Assembly: GCA_934045075.1 (NCBI GenBank)
Contig: OW203727.1
Coordinates: 11,819,501-11,883,500, forward strand
Length of the DNA: 64,000 bases
Source of the DNA: Yponomeuta sedellus
Taxonomy: Eukaryota > Arthropoda > Insecta > Lepidoptera > Yponomeutidae
Direction of reading: 5' to 3'
Shown here: positions 55,103 to 64,000 of the stretch, in pieces
Layout: every line of letters starts with the position of its first letter
Position numbering within the stretch: position 1 is the stretch's first letter
The notes under the pieces: model-generated
What the model saw: only the letters and a program-made list of their open reading frames with translations
Told to the model about the DNA's origin: nothing
Database searches by the model: none
Made by a program: the position numbers and the translations under genes

Positions 55103-55122
55103 GTAAGTTGCTGGGAATGAAA

Positions 55123-55620
55123 ATCCATTTTTTCTAAACCTATTTAGAGGCTAAAAATTCCACCCGTGCCGGGATTCGAACCCGTGCGCTCTCCCAACTG
55201 AACTAATAGGCGACTCACCGGCATCAGTGAAATTTCGAGCCTCTTTACAATACTCTCTGTATTACGTACAGGCAGCGACATTCGCTGAAGTAATTTGCAT
55301 CACTTGCAGCCCCGAGTACCTAGTTTACAGTTAGGTTTTACATCGGAATGATATCGCTGCACCCACATGATTATACTTTTTTTTATGCACTAACCCGTGC
55401 TAAGGATAATTTTAAAAAACTATTTAGAGGCTAAAATTTCCACCCATGGCGGGATTCAAACCCTCGACCTCTGGCTATCCGTGCCAGCGATCTCCCAACT
55501 GAGCTAATGGGCGACTCACTTTCATTAGTGAAATTTCGAACCTCTTTACAATACTCTCTGTATTTTAGCCTCTAAATAGGTTTTTAAAATTGTCCTTAGC
55601 ACGGGTTAGTGTATTAAAAA
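55123..55620. mobile_element. SINE family A, inverted dimer with direct tail at right edge
   Basis: Two minus-strand units are joined by the linker at CACATGATTATA (about 55365-55376). At 55563 the second linker stops at CTCTGTAT and a plus-strand tail, TTTAGCCTCTAAATAGG to GCACGGGTTAGTG, follows. It lies directly downstream of the Zasp-type exon. Confidence 0.85.
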
Positions 55621-55894
55621 GAATATATCCATTTTTTATGTAACCTATAAATGTCCTACTGCAGGGCACAGGCCTTCTCTCAGAGAGCGAAGGTTCTATA
55701 GCAGACAAAGTATGTGCAAGTCCAGTCGCAAAACTGTCTAATAAGAACGTAAATTGATGGTTTGATTTGTTAAAAAAAAGTGTGAGCTGAAACGAAAAAG
55801 TAAACTTTTCAAGTCTCGTAGGTGTGAATACAGAGAAAAAAAATTAGTGACTGTAGGTTAACGTGGTACAAAGTAAGGTTATTTATCAAATAAA

Positions 55895-56345
55895 AAAACC
55901 GGCCAAGTGCGTGTCGGGCCAAGCACAGCGTACGTTTCCGTAGACAAAGGAGATTTATCCGTTTTGCAGAAGTAAATAAATATTCATGGACATATTACAC
56001 AGACCTCGTTAGCCCTATACTAAGTACAACTAAATGACTTATGTTATAGGTGCTAACTCGACGATAGATTTAATACAATAAATACATAGATAACAGTGGG
56101 TCATATCAGTGGGTACCTGCACGTTGTGTTTTTCTTGGGAGTTCACAAGTTCACAAAAGTGTGCGTTTACATAGTTGACTTGGTGATTAGTGTTTGTGGG
56201 GCGTCAGTGCTTATAAACATTTGTGGGGCGTCAGTGCTTATAAACTTCGGTTTTACTGCAACGTGCCAAACCGCTGCCGTCAGTGACAATTTCACCAAAG
56301 TATTTTTTAATTAATCTTGTTTGAAGTTTTCCTTTAATAAGTTGG
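55895..56345. mobile_element. dispersed repeat end, then rearranged SINE family E
   Basis: 55898-55960 has AAACCGGCCAAGTGCGTGTC. From 55978 the family E body runs inverted to ACATAGATAACA. About 145 bp of new sequence follows, including a 27 bp period direct duplication (TTTGTGGGGCGTCAGTGCTT at 56193 and 56220), before the E head resumes at TTCGGTTTTACTGCAACGTG. Confidence 0.6.
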
Positions 56346-56465
56346 TCGTCTGTTACTCGTTAACTTGTAAAGCCTACTAAGCTGTAATAGTTTTTCTTTT
56401 AATTTCATTATAATGATGTGCTACTGCCTTGATAATCAACCGTTTACCGAGGAGAGACCGGGAGT
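56345..56465. repeat. dispersed repeat, relative of 17010-17160
   Basis: GTTACTCGTTAACTTGTAAA, AATAGTTTTTCTTTTAATTT, ATAATCAACCGTTTACCGAG. Confidence 0.6.
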
Positions 56466-56469
56466 CGGA

Positions 56470-57410
56470 CAAAATAAATATCTACATAGTACAAATGAAG
56501 AAGTATAGAGATAGACAGAATAAAAAATGTGTTTGATATAATTGTGTATACTTTATGAAAAATTAAAATGAAAAGTTTATTTGTACCCAACACCAAGTAT
56601 TTTACAACAAAATTTATATAAAAGCAAGTTCTTATTTAATTAATGATAACATAGCAATGAAGGCGCCATCATTTGCATAATTTTATTTGATCTGCTCTGA
56701 TGCCCACGTTAGGTGTTTGATATAATGCGGAATTGAACGTACGTCTTATGGTTTTTATTACTAAGTATTCCGATGGCTGGTTTTCACTCTACCCTTGATA
56801 TAAACAAACGATCATTTACCTCCTCAGTCTTGGTCAATATAGATCTATTGTTATTTTGAGGGTCAAGACTGGAGGTTAAGCAGCAGGCCCGAGACAATTA
56901 ATCAGTACAAAAAAAAATTATCCCTGAGAGCAGAGAGTGGTGATCTTATTTTGTCTACCCACGTGAAACTTTAATCACGGTACAATGATTGATACGTCTA
57001 AGTATATTACTATAGAAAATTAATTCCAGCTTTGTTCAGCCACTTTCAATATTTCAGTGATTTTCGATGCGTGGATGTTATTCAATAACTTGGTAAATTA
57101 GCGTGATATCGGTTCTATCGGTTCGGAGGGGAAAATTGGGGTGAGAGAAAATCTTAAGACGTACTTCTAAAACTAAAAATTAAATTGACCAAAACCTAAC
57201 TTACTTCTATGATATGTAAGAAGTTTCGTATGATATATAAGAAGTCCGTGTAACTTAGTAAGTTGACCGAGCGAGCTCAACTGGAATTCACAAGTATGTG
57301 GATATGCAGAGTTTCTGAAACTCCCAACTATTTGAAACTAATTTGAAATCTTCACTTTGAAAGTTAATGTAAGTTTACTTTGCGTAGCATTCTTTCGGAT
57401 AATATCACAC
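56470..57410. other. no feature recognised
   Basis: AT-rich unique sequence, probably intronic or 3' flank of the Zasp-type gene. Confidence 0.4.
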
Positions 57411-57414
57411 TATA

Positions 57415-57625
57415 ATATTATAAAGGCGAAAGTTTGTGAGTGTGTATCTTTGTTACTTCTTCACGTCTGAACGGCTTCAGCGATTTTAATAAAATTTCGT
57501 ATGGAGTTTGCTGACACCCTAGACTAACACATAGGCTACGTTTTGCTGCGGGAAAATATCTGTTACTGTTAATACATAATTTATTTTCCCTAATAAACCG
57601 CGGGTAACACGCGGGGCACAGCTAG
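57415..57625 (+). mobile_element. non-autonomous Helitron, both ends intact
   Basis: Begins TCACACTATAATATTATAAA and ends GGGGCACAGCTAG, inserted between A (57414) and T (57626). A 5 bp stem with 7 nt loop (CCGCG GGTAACA CGCGG, 57598-57614) lies 7 bases before the terminal CTAG. TC start, hairpin, CTAG end and A/T target are the Helitron signature. Length 211 bp, no Rep/helicase. Confidence 0.85.
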
Positions 57626-57629
57626 TATA

Positions 57630-57715
57630 CAATAAAGCGCGTGGTGATATTGCCCACACTCTCTCCCCCTGAGAAGGCCCGTGCTCTGCAGTGGAACGTA
57701 TATAGGCTGGGTTTT
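57630..57715 (+). mobile_element. SINE family B variant, 3' end
   Basis: GCGTGGTGATATTGCCCACA, GCCCGTGCTCTGCAGTGGAA, CGTATATAGGCTGGG. Confidence 0.6.
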
Positions 57716-57796
57716 ATTACTATATAATAAAGCAGAGAATCAATAATACTATAGGCCGATTTTTAGATTGAGAATTTCAAAAATTTCGAAAAGTTA

Positions 57797-57955
57797 CTGA
57801 TGCCGGTGAGTCGCCCATTAGCTCAGTTGGAAAGAGCGCTGGCACGGATAGCCAGAGGTCGCGGGTTCGAATCCCGGCATGGGTGGAATTGCTAGCCTCT
57901 AAATAGGTTTTTTTTTAAATTGTCCTTAGCACGGGTTAGTGCATTAAAAAGAAGT
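57797..57955 (+). mobile_element. SINE family A, single unit
   Basis: A box TAGCTCAGTTGGAAAGAGCG; stem CTGGC and GCCAG around a 7-base loop; B box GGTTCGAATCC; tail through GCACGGGTTAGTGCATT. Confidence 0.85.
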
Positions 57956-57981
57956 GTATAATTGAGAATTTCACGAAGTTA

Positions 57982-58112
57982 AGATAGATAAGATAAGAAT
58001 ATTCTTTATTGTACACCAGGAAAAAAACAAACAAAAATAATTACAAAGATACAGTACAATTGGCGGCCTTATTGCTTAGAGCAATTTCTTCCAGACAACC
58101 TACGATGGAGAG
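57982..58112 (-). mobile_element. SINE family D
   Basis: AAGATAGATAAGATAAGAAT, TTCTTTATTGTACACCAGGA, ATTGGCGGCCTTATTGCTTA, CTTCCAGACAACCTACGATG. Confidence 0.75.
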
Positions 58113-58114
58113 TT

Positions 58115-58605
58115 GCTGAAGGAGAAGTTAATACTTAAGTAACGTTCTATAACGCTCTTTTCTGAGAATTTTAGAGACACAACACTACAGTTAACTATTT
58201 ATTTAGCCAATTTCTCTGAAACTGGCCCTAAGTCTATAAATTATGAACAATCAAATTCTTGAAAAGCCTTGTACCTACTGAGAAATTAAAGTGTTCGCGC
58301 CTTTTTGGATGATTGCCCAAATGTCACGTCTTGTTTATTTCAATGATCCCGCATAAATTAACATTTCTTGCGATCCACAAGCCTGAAATCTAGGTACTTA
58401 TACGGGCTGTTTTTAGGGACTTTGTTAAGTCCTGTTGAACACTTTTATTCTGCCTTTGTGTGGGAATGGCAAAAATTACATTATTTTAAAGTTATTCAAC
58501 ATCTTGGTGTATTCTGTTAAGAAATATTAAGATCTGATTTCACCAAAAGATGCGAGAGCCAGGTTCCTGGGAACTCAGCTTACGAAAGCTAAAAAAATTA
58601 AATAT
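58115..58605. other. no feature recognised
   Basis: AT-rich unique sequence. Confidence 0.45.
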
Positions 58606-58609
58606 TAAT

Positions 58610-58860
58610 AAATATTGAGCGACGATAGCCCAGATCGAACTCAGAAAATCTCTGGTTTCCAGCTTCGATTCACAGTGCGGGCATGTACAAATAACTTTGT
58701 TTTCTAAACTATGTATATACATTGAGAAGTTACAGTAGTAATGCTAACTGTGAACAAAAACATCGTGAGGAAACCTGAGTGTCTGAGGTGCCAGTACCTC
58801 AGCGCTTGAAATTGCCACTCCGCGGTGGGCACACGTGGTAATTAAGCCCATACATAAAAA
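58610..58860 (+). mobile_element. SINE family B variant with head
   Basis: Head AGCGACGATAGCCCAGATCG and CCAGCTTCGATTCACAGTGC, then CATGTACAAATAACTTTGTT, AAACATCGTGAGGAAACCTG, TGGGCACACGTGGTAATTAA. Confidence 0.7.
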
Positions 58861-58959
58861 AGTCATGTGAGAGTTCAAACATAATTATACTCGCAAACAA
58901 TTATTCACGCTTTAGAAACATAACTTACATAAATATTAATTAGTGCACACTATAAAAGT

Positions 58960-59185
58960 GGGCATGCGGGTTGGGGATCGCAGTTCGGTGGAATTGTACT
59001 GCAGGGGGCGCTGCTGCCCACCCCCCGGTTTTTGTCCCTTAGCCTTTTACGACACCCGCGGGAACAATTGGTTGGGGATCAGCGTGGGAATCATGGGCAT
59101 TACCCCCAATGATAGCACAACGTGGCGCTCTTTAGGGGAGGGTTATGTCCAGCAGAGGACTAGTATAGCCTGACGACGACGATAA
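58960..59185 (+). mobile_element. RTE-like LINE 3' end, two blocks in series
   Basis: GGCATGCGGGTTGGGGATCG to GACACCCGCGGGAACAATTG, then CGCTCTTTAGGGGAGGGTTA, GTCCAGCAGAGGACTAGTAT and a GACGACGACG end. Same pairing of blocks as at 24.3-24.7 kb. Confidence 0.65.
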
Positions 59186-59189
59186 AAGT

Positions 59190-59945
59190 GGGAAGTCGCA
59201 AGAAGGATCCAACTGTTCCGAAAGCCTTCAATCACTGTGTCCTGTCAGATATGAGTGCAAACTGTACTGAATAACTATACTATAGCCCACCCATTCGAAG
59301 CACATCAACATGTTGCTATGCTGCTGAAACGACTGTGGTCAGAGTCTCTTTGATGGATTATTAAGAACCGAAGCGATTCACCAAAAACACTAATGTGGTT
59401 TACTTGACTTATACGATTAGCCAGTTGAATTAGAAATAGCAAGCTCAATTTCAAAGTGAACATACTCGTACATGTTAACAAGAATTTAACGTGAGATGGC
59501 GCAAATATGCGAGGTGTAAACACTCCGTTAACACACTGCCTTTGTTTACACTAAGCCGCGAGGGACGCGAGAGGAGGGGAGTAGGCGAAAAGCGCTAGTA
59601 TGAAAGATTTACCTCAGGTAGTTGCAGAATCTATGTTTCGCATTTCGGGTTAGGAGGCCACGGGAGATATTAACACTCTATATTTTGACGACAACGGAGC
59701 TGACATTCAAACGTAATGAGAATAGTTGTTGACGCTACTGAGGACACTACTAAGTTTCCTTTTAAATTTCTAAACAAGACAAAAGCGCAACAAAATGTAT
59801 AACCAGCCTGTATATGTTTCACCTCCCGCCTTCCATCTAAAAGAGAGAGAGAGGGCCCATAGTAAGGTCTGAGAGCAAATGCTAACCGAGTCGGATTCAC
59901 GCAGCGAGGGTTCCGTCACAACTTAAAATATAATTATCTAATATC
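59190..59945. other. no gene recognised; short GA-rich tract
   Basis: 59840-59860 is a GA-rich tract (AAGAGAGAGAGAGGG). The minus frames here are unassigned. Confidence 0.4.
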
Positions 59946-59949
59946 ATGA

Positions 59950-60065
59950 GTAAACCTGAGTGTCTGAGATGTTCATACATCGATGCACGTGATGGGTGCG
60001 CATGGTGATTAAGCTCGTACTCTCTGAGGGAAGACCTGTGTCGCACAGTGGAACGTGTATACATA
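59950..60065 (+). mobile_element. SINE family B variant, 3' part
   Basis: GTAAACCTGAGTGTCTGAGA, GATGGGTGCGCATGGTGATT, CTGTGTCGCACAGTGGAACG. Confidence 0.6.
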
Positions 60066-60479
60066 ATATATAAAATAAAATGTCATTTGCTCCGATCCAG
60101 ATTTTTCCTGAGTCTGACACACAATTAGCCGGTTTTTAGTATTCATTCTTAATTTTTAAATAAAATAGACAGAAAGTATGACACTTACATTGGAATTGTG
60201 TTCCATAGCTACAGAGAGGCAAGAAAGACAAATAAATTTAAATTTGTCTAATAAAAAAAATCTGATAATTGAATATTTATGATTAGGTTCAGGTATATAC
60301 ATCGACCCAGTTACCTGAAATAAATGAATAACATAATGTACGTATTACCATTTTATTATAAAGCAAAAACAAAAACACAGCTTTAGAAACGCGTTTCAGC
60401 TAAGGGATAAACACGAATTTTTATTTGTTGGGTCTTTTTATCTGCCTGTAGCAAATTTCAATTATGTACTTTTAATCAT

Positions 60480-60618
60480 TTGCGTGCGTGCATGCAACGA
60501 CTTATGAACGTTGATGAAGCGAAGGTGATCTGTCAGGATCGTGGCAAGTGGCAGTCCCTGATCTCTGCCTACCCCTCTGGGATACAGGCGTGAGGTTATG
60601 TATGTATGTATGTACTTT
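60480..60618 (+). pseudogene. LINE family L, 3' end with short TATG tail
   Basis: GTGCGTGCATGCAACGACTT, ATGAACGTTGATGAAGCGAA, GGTGATCTGTCAGGATCGTG, GGGATACAGGCGTGAGGTTA then four TATG units. Only the last 115 bp or so of the element. Confidence 0.8.
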
Positions 60619-60825
60619 AAATAAGATTCGATAATGTTCATAAGATAATGCTTTATACGCCCGATATCGTAAGCGTAGTGAAGATAGGTAGTAAGAGATT
60701 GTTTTAATATTAGCCTGCATGATGGAGTAATTGTATAATTTGTCAAGTCATTTTGCTGGTTTTTTCGGGAAACAAATCAAAGAATTTTAATAACGATTAT
60801 CTATAATTATGTAACTAGCAAAAAC

Positions 60826-61278
60826 TATTTTAAAACCTATTTAGATGCTAAAAATTTTCACCCATGCCGGGATTCGAACCCGCAACCTCTGGCTATCCGT
60901 ACCAGCGCTCTACCAATTGAGCCAATGGGTGACTCACGGCATCAGTGAAATTTCGAACCTCTTTACAATAATCTCTGTATTACGTACAGGCAGCGACATC
61001 GACGACTTAAGCAAATTGCATTACTTACAGCCCCGACTACCTACTTTGCAGTTAGGTTTAACATCGGAACGATATCACTGTACCCACATGATTACACTAT
61101 TTTTATTTTTAATGCACTAACCCGTGCTAAGGAACAAATTTTAAAACCTATTTAGAGGCTAAAAATTTCACCCATGCCGGGATTCGAACCCGCAACCTCT
61201 GGCTATCCGTACCAGCGCTCTACCATTAATTTATTCCTAAGCACGGGTTAGTGCATTAAAAATAAAAATAGTGTAAAA
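60826..61278. mobile_element. SINE family A, inverted dimer with direct tail at right edge
   Basis: Two minus units joined at CACATGATTACAC (61087). At 61225 the second unit stops inside its anticodon region (GCGCTCTACCA) and a plus tail follows: CCTAAGCACGGGTTAGTGC and an A-rich end. Confidence 0.85.
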
Positions 61279-61279
61279 A

Positions 61280-61500
61280 CTATTTGCTAAAATGCAAAAC
61301 TAAAAAAGTTCACCAGACTTAGATCAACCTAAAATCACTGTAGGAGCTACGGTAGTAAATTTAATCAGGCGCCTTATGATGAAATGTGAACTTTCTTTTT
61401 AACTAAGCGCATATATAGTAAAATTTAACTAAAGTACGGAAGTGTCCACTTGAACCGTACTCGTATAAAGTAGATTAGATTAGAAAATTCTTTATTGCAC
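61280..61500. other. no feature recognised
   Basis: AT-rich; ends in TAGATTAGATTAG before a tail-like AATTCTTTATTGCAC. Confidence 0.4.
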
Positions 61501-61760
61501 AATAAGCATTGTACGGTCGTACAGGTTTGTCTTTCTGTTCGTCAGCGGCGGAGCGTTGTCGTCCGCTACGTTTGGAAGTCTGTCGTGAACTGTTTCGTAG
61601 TCTCTTGTTCGGTCTGGTCAGTCATTCTAATTTCGAAGTCGTTTCAAAAGAGAATCAGCCAGTCTTACGTCAGGTCAGCCTGTCAGCAAGGAGGCGTTGG
61701 TCGCCCCAACAAGCATATTTGTACAAAGGCAAGCTTAATACTAATGAGCATTTAATTTAA
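61500..61760. other. unexplained GC-richer block
   Basis: GGTTTGTCTTTCTGTTCGTC through CAAGGAGGCGTTGGTCGCCC has two overlapping plus frames (86 and 83 codons), neither recognised. It follows a sequence resembling a family D end, so it may be another retroelement body. Confidence 0.3.
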
Positions 61761-62101
61761 AAATAAGCATATGATGTATTTATGTCTGATGCATTGAAGT
61801 CTATCCAAACAAACGTGTGCCAATAAGGCGGCTCTTTGACTCACAGTGGCATCGCGAATTATGAGTCACAAGTGCGCTCATTTCTTTGCAGCAGCATAGA
61901 TGGATAAAAATATCAGGGAATTAAAATACTTTTCACTAACTTACATCGCTATCCACCCTTGTACGTCCCCACTGCTGAGGCACGGGTCTCTTCCTGCATG
62001 GCAGGAAGGTTAGGCCGTTCTCCACCACGGGGGCCAAGTCCGGGTTGGTGCAGGGTTGTAAGTCGATGTCTTACTGTCAAAAGTTATCAAGCCGCCCATA
62101 A

Positions 62102-62566
62102 CGTTGTTCATATTGCAAAACGTTCTATGTCAAAAAACACTATTTTCGCTTTTTCATCTAAATTGAAGCAAAACTTAACATAACATAACATTCAAAAACC
62201 TATTTAGAGGCTAAAAATTTCACCCATGCCGGGATTCGATAGCCACGGATACGGATAGCCAGAGGTTGCGGGTTCGAATCCCGGCATGGGTGAAATTTTT
62301 AGCCTCTAAATAGGTTTTTAAATTTGTTCCTTAGCACGGGTTAGTGCATTAAAAATAAAAATAGTGTAATAACATAACATTTTTTACGTACAGGCACATA
62401 CATTGCTTCTGGCCCCACACTTTATTCTGAATGTAAGTTTAAGACAATATAATGTAAGCCTGAGTAGGTAAAGATTATGATGTCTTGCTATTTTCTTTGT
62501 ATTTATATAATGAAAAAACGTACACATGTTTTTGTTGACATAGAACGTTTTGCAATATGAACGACG
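62102..62566. mobile_element. 465 bp element with 28 bp perfect inverted ends
   Basis: The left end has GTTCATATTGCAAAACGTTC and on to TATGTCAA (within 62105-62132). The right end has the exact reverse complement (62536-62563). The flanks ATAA and ACAA may be a decayed target duplication. It has no transposase; inside are a SINE A palindrome and a family G scrap. Superfamily not determined. Confidence 0.75.
62194..62360. mobile_element. SINE family A palindrome with 46 bp perfect arms
   Basis: 62194-62239 and 62274-62319 are exact reverse complements (tail through B box), with a 34 bp loop holding a second B-box half. The direct tail continues to GCACGGGTTAGTGCATT and an A-rich end. Confidence 0.9.
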
Positions 62567-62893
62567 ACAAGGCCTCTGACATAGCTTAAACATTACATGA
62601 CAGCCGGCATCAACGGCTTAACGTGCCTTACGAAGCACAGAAGCGCTCGGAAAAATGCCACTAGCGGTAGTCACGGGACGGTCACCCAACCTGCACCTGA
62701 TCGCGCCTCTTGTTGCTTAACTCAAGTGATTGATTTACTAGGCTACGTGTGTTTCTAACTAACTTACAAACTGTGTTATAAAGCGAGATAGTAATACCAA
62801 ATCTCAGCGTTGTCTTGGTTGCATAGATAATGTTCAGCCGCGACTCTTAGTCTTAACACGTCAATGAATGTTTTGTACTATATTCTATTGCTT

Positions 62894-63124
62894 CCGTGCT
62901 TCACAAAGCACGTTAATCCGTTGGTTCCGGCTGTCACGAAATTGCAGTCGCTAAGCAATGTCAGGGGCTTTATGGGTGACTTCATAACTTCGGCCAGTAA
63001 GACCCGCCACAACCTTAAAATCCTCCACCAGGCCGGACTTGGTCCCGTGGTGGAGTATGGCATAACTTTCCTGCGATGCTGGAAGAGACCGTGCTCCAGC
63101 TGCGACGACATACTAAGGATTGAT
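62894..63124 (+). mobile_element. 5S-type SINE (family C), 5'-truncated
   Basis: GTGCTTCACAAAGCACGTTA, GTTGGTTCCGGCTGTCACG, GGCCGGACTTGGTCCCGTGG, TGGAGTATGGCATAACTTTC, GACATACTAAGGATTGAT. Confidence 0.75.
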
Positions 63125-63129
63125 ATCAC

Positions 63130-63470
63130 TATTGATAAATCTGCATAGGTAGTACGACGTTGCTAGTTTTTAAATGTCAAAAACCGCAACTCTCCTGTCC
63201 ATTAATTGTCAAATTCTGACATTTTAGCGTCACTAAACGCGTGACTCCTACCATCGTACGCAATTCATGGTTTACTATGACAATGCGACGTACACTGCCA
63301 GCTCCATTAAGCCACAGATTAAGAAGTGACAATACTATTTTACGAGAAATATTTAATTATATATCTACAGGTAGAGAAAGCAGTGTTCACCCGACCTAGT
63401 GACTTTAGTTCATTAAATGCTAGTCGCGTCTGGGAAAGAGATACTCGGCCTCGGTAGGCTACCAGCCAAC
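63130..63470. other. no feature recognised
   Basis: Unique sequence leading into the tandem array. Confidence 0.45.
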
Positions 63471-63471
63471 A

Positions 63472-64000
63472 GTGCGGCATGCGAACAATGCGAAAGTTAA
63501 TTTTACGTCAAAACAAATAGAGTGCGCAGATATGAAGATAACTGCCAAAGACTGTTACGTCAAAAAATTTGGTCCGCAAATATGTAGGTCACTCCCGTAG
63601 AGTATTGCGTCAAAATAAACAGAGTCCGCAATTAGCCAGATCACTACCAAAGAGTGTTAGATACGTAAAACAAATATGGTCCGCAAATATGTAGATCACT
63701 CCCGAAGAGTGGTGCGTCAAAATTACCAGAGGCCACACTTAGCTAGATCAATACCAAAGAGTGTTAGGTACATTAAAAAATATGGTCCGCAAATATGTAG
63801 ATCACTCCCGAAGAGTAGTGCGTCAAAATAAACAGAGTCCGCAATTACCTACATCACCACCAAAGAGTGTTAGGTACGTTAAAAAATATGGTCTGCAAAT
63901 ATGTCTAAGATCACTCCCGTAGAGTTGTGCGTCAAAATAAATACAGTCCGCAATTACCTAGATCACTACCAAAGAGAGTTAGGTACGTTAAAAAAATAAA
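63472..64000 (+). repeat. satellite-like array with alternating A and B monomers, open at the window end
   Basis: A monomers (starts 63572, 63679, 63785, 63891) are 52, 52, 52 and 55 bp and carry GCAAATATGTAGATCACTCC and GTGCGTCAAAA. B monomers (starts 63624, 63731, 63837, 63946) are 55, 54, 54 and 55 bp and carry GCAATTACCTAGATCACTAC and GTTAGGTACGTTAAAAAA. Two decayed 50 bp monomers precede (63472, 63522). The dimer period is about 106-109 bp, so this is a two-step repeat. The array runs past the window. Confidence 0.9.

Larger units (their letters stand above)
61950..62745 (-). mobile_element. 5S-headed SINE (family C) split by a TIR element
   Basis: SINE parts are 61950-62101 and 62567-62745. 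The 5S-like head is in the right part (CGGTCACCCAACCTGCACCT then TTGTTGCTTAAC in plus sense). Removing 62102-62566 restores the order CCCATAA to GGCCTCTGAC seen in other copies. Confidence 0.85.

Noticed and set aside
62864..63148. Open frames on both strands at the right end
   Set aside because: Both are readings of a family C SINE.

Overview
The base composition is AT-rich. Two coding loci are split into short exons by long introns, and the rest is filled with young SINEs, non-LTR retrotransposon fragments, Helitrons, a piggyBac remnant and tail-type microsatellites. Together this points to an insect. The neuropeptide set identifies the order as Lepidoptera (moth or butterfly). I cannot place the family or species.

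Gene content is low. The central gene is a complete short neuropeptide F (sNPF) precursor on the plus strand: five coding exons between 14385 and 42310 give a 181-residue prepropeptide. It has a signal peptide and three RLRF-Gly-Arg-Arg peptide units, each in its own exon. Introns 1 to 4 are about 10.2, 14.4, 2.1 and 0.67 kb, and the first two are largely repeat-filled. A second gene begins on the plus strand at 54981: one exon carries the start codon and a Zasp-like (ZM) motif, as in insect PDZ/LIM Z-disc proteins (Zasp family). Its remaining exons lie outside the window or were not recognised. A GC-rich, splice-flanked segment at 49436-49538 may be an upstream non-coding exon of that gene.

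Layout: 1-14380 is 5' flank of sNPF with MITEs, SINEs, LINE ends, a long hairpin and an ACAT array. 14385-42310 is sNPF. 42311-54900 is intergenic, with LINE and SINE insertions including a 1.6 kb Jockey/CR1-like LINE inside a SINE. 54960-55102 is the Zasp-type exon. 55103-63470 is its first intron or 3' flank, with dense SINEs and a Helitron. From 63472 to the window end there is a satellite-like array of alternating about 52 and 54 bp monomers.

The most unusual feature is the repeat architecture. (1) One tRNA-derived SINE family recurs in 13 places. In seven of them it is a palindrome, with its tail inverted at the left edge and direct at the right edge; in four it is a dimer joined by a shared 190 bp linker. 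(2) A second SINE family has a 5S rRNA-like head. Three of its copies show diagnosable insertion events: a 10 bp target duplication next to the first sNPF coding exon, a 400 bp LINE fragment with an 11 bp target duplication, and an about 465 bp element with 28 bp inverted ends. (3) Two kinds of tetranucleotide microsatellite start exactly at retroelement 3' tails. I found no CRISPR array, rRNA gene or convincing free-standing tRNA gene.
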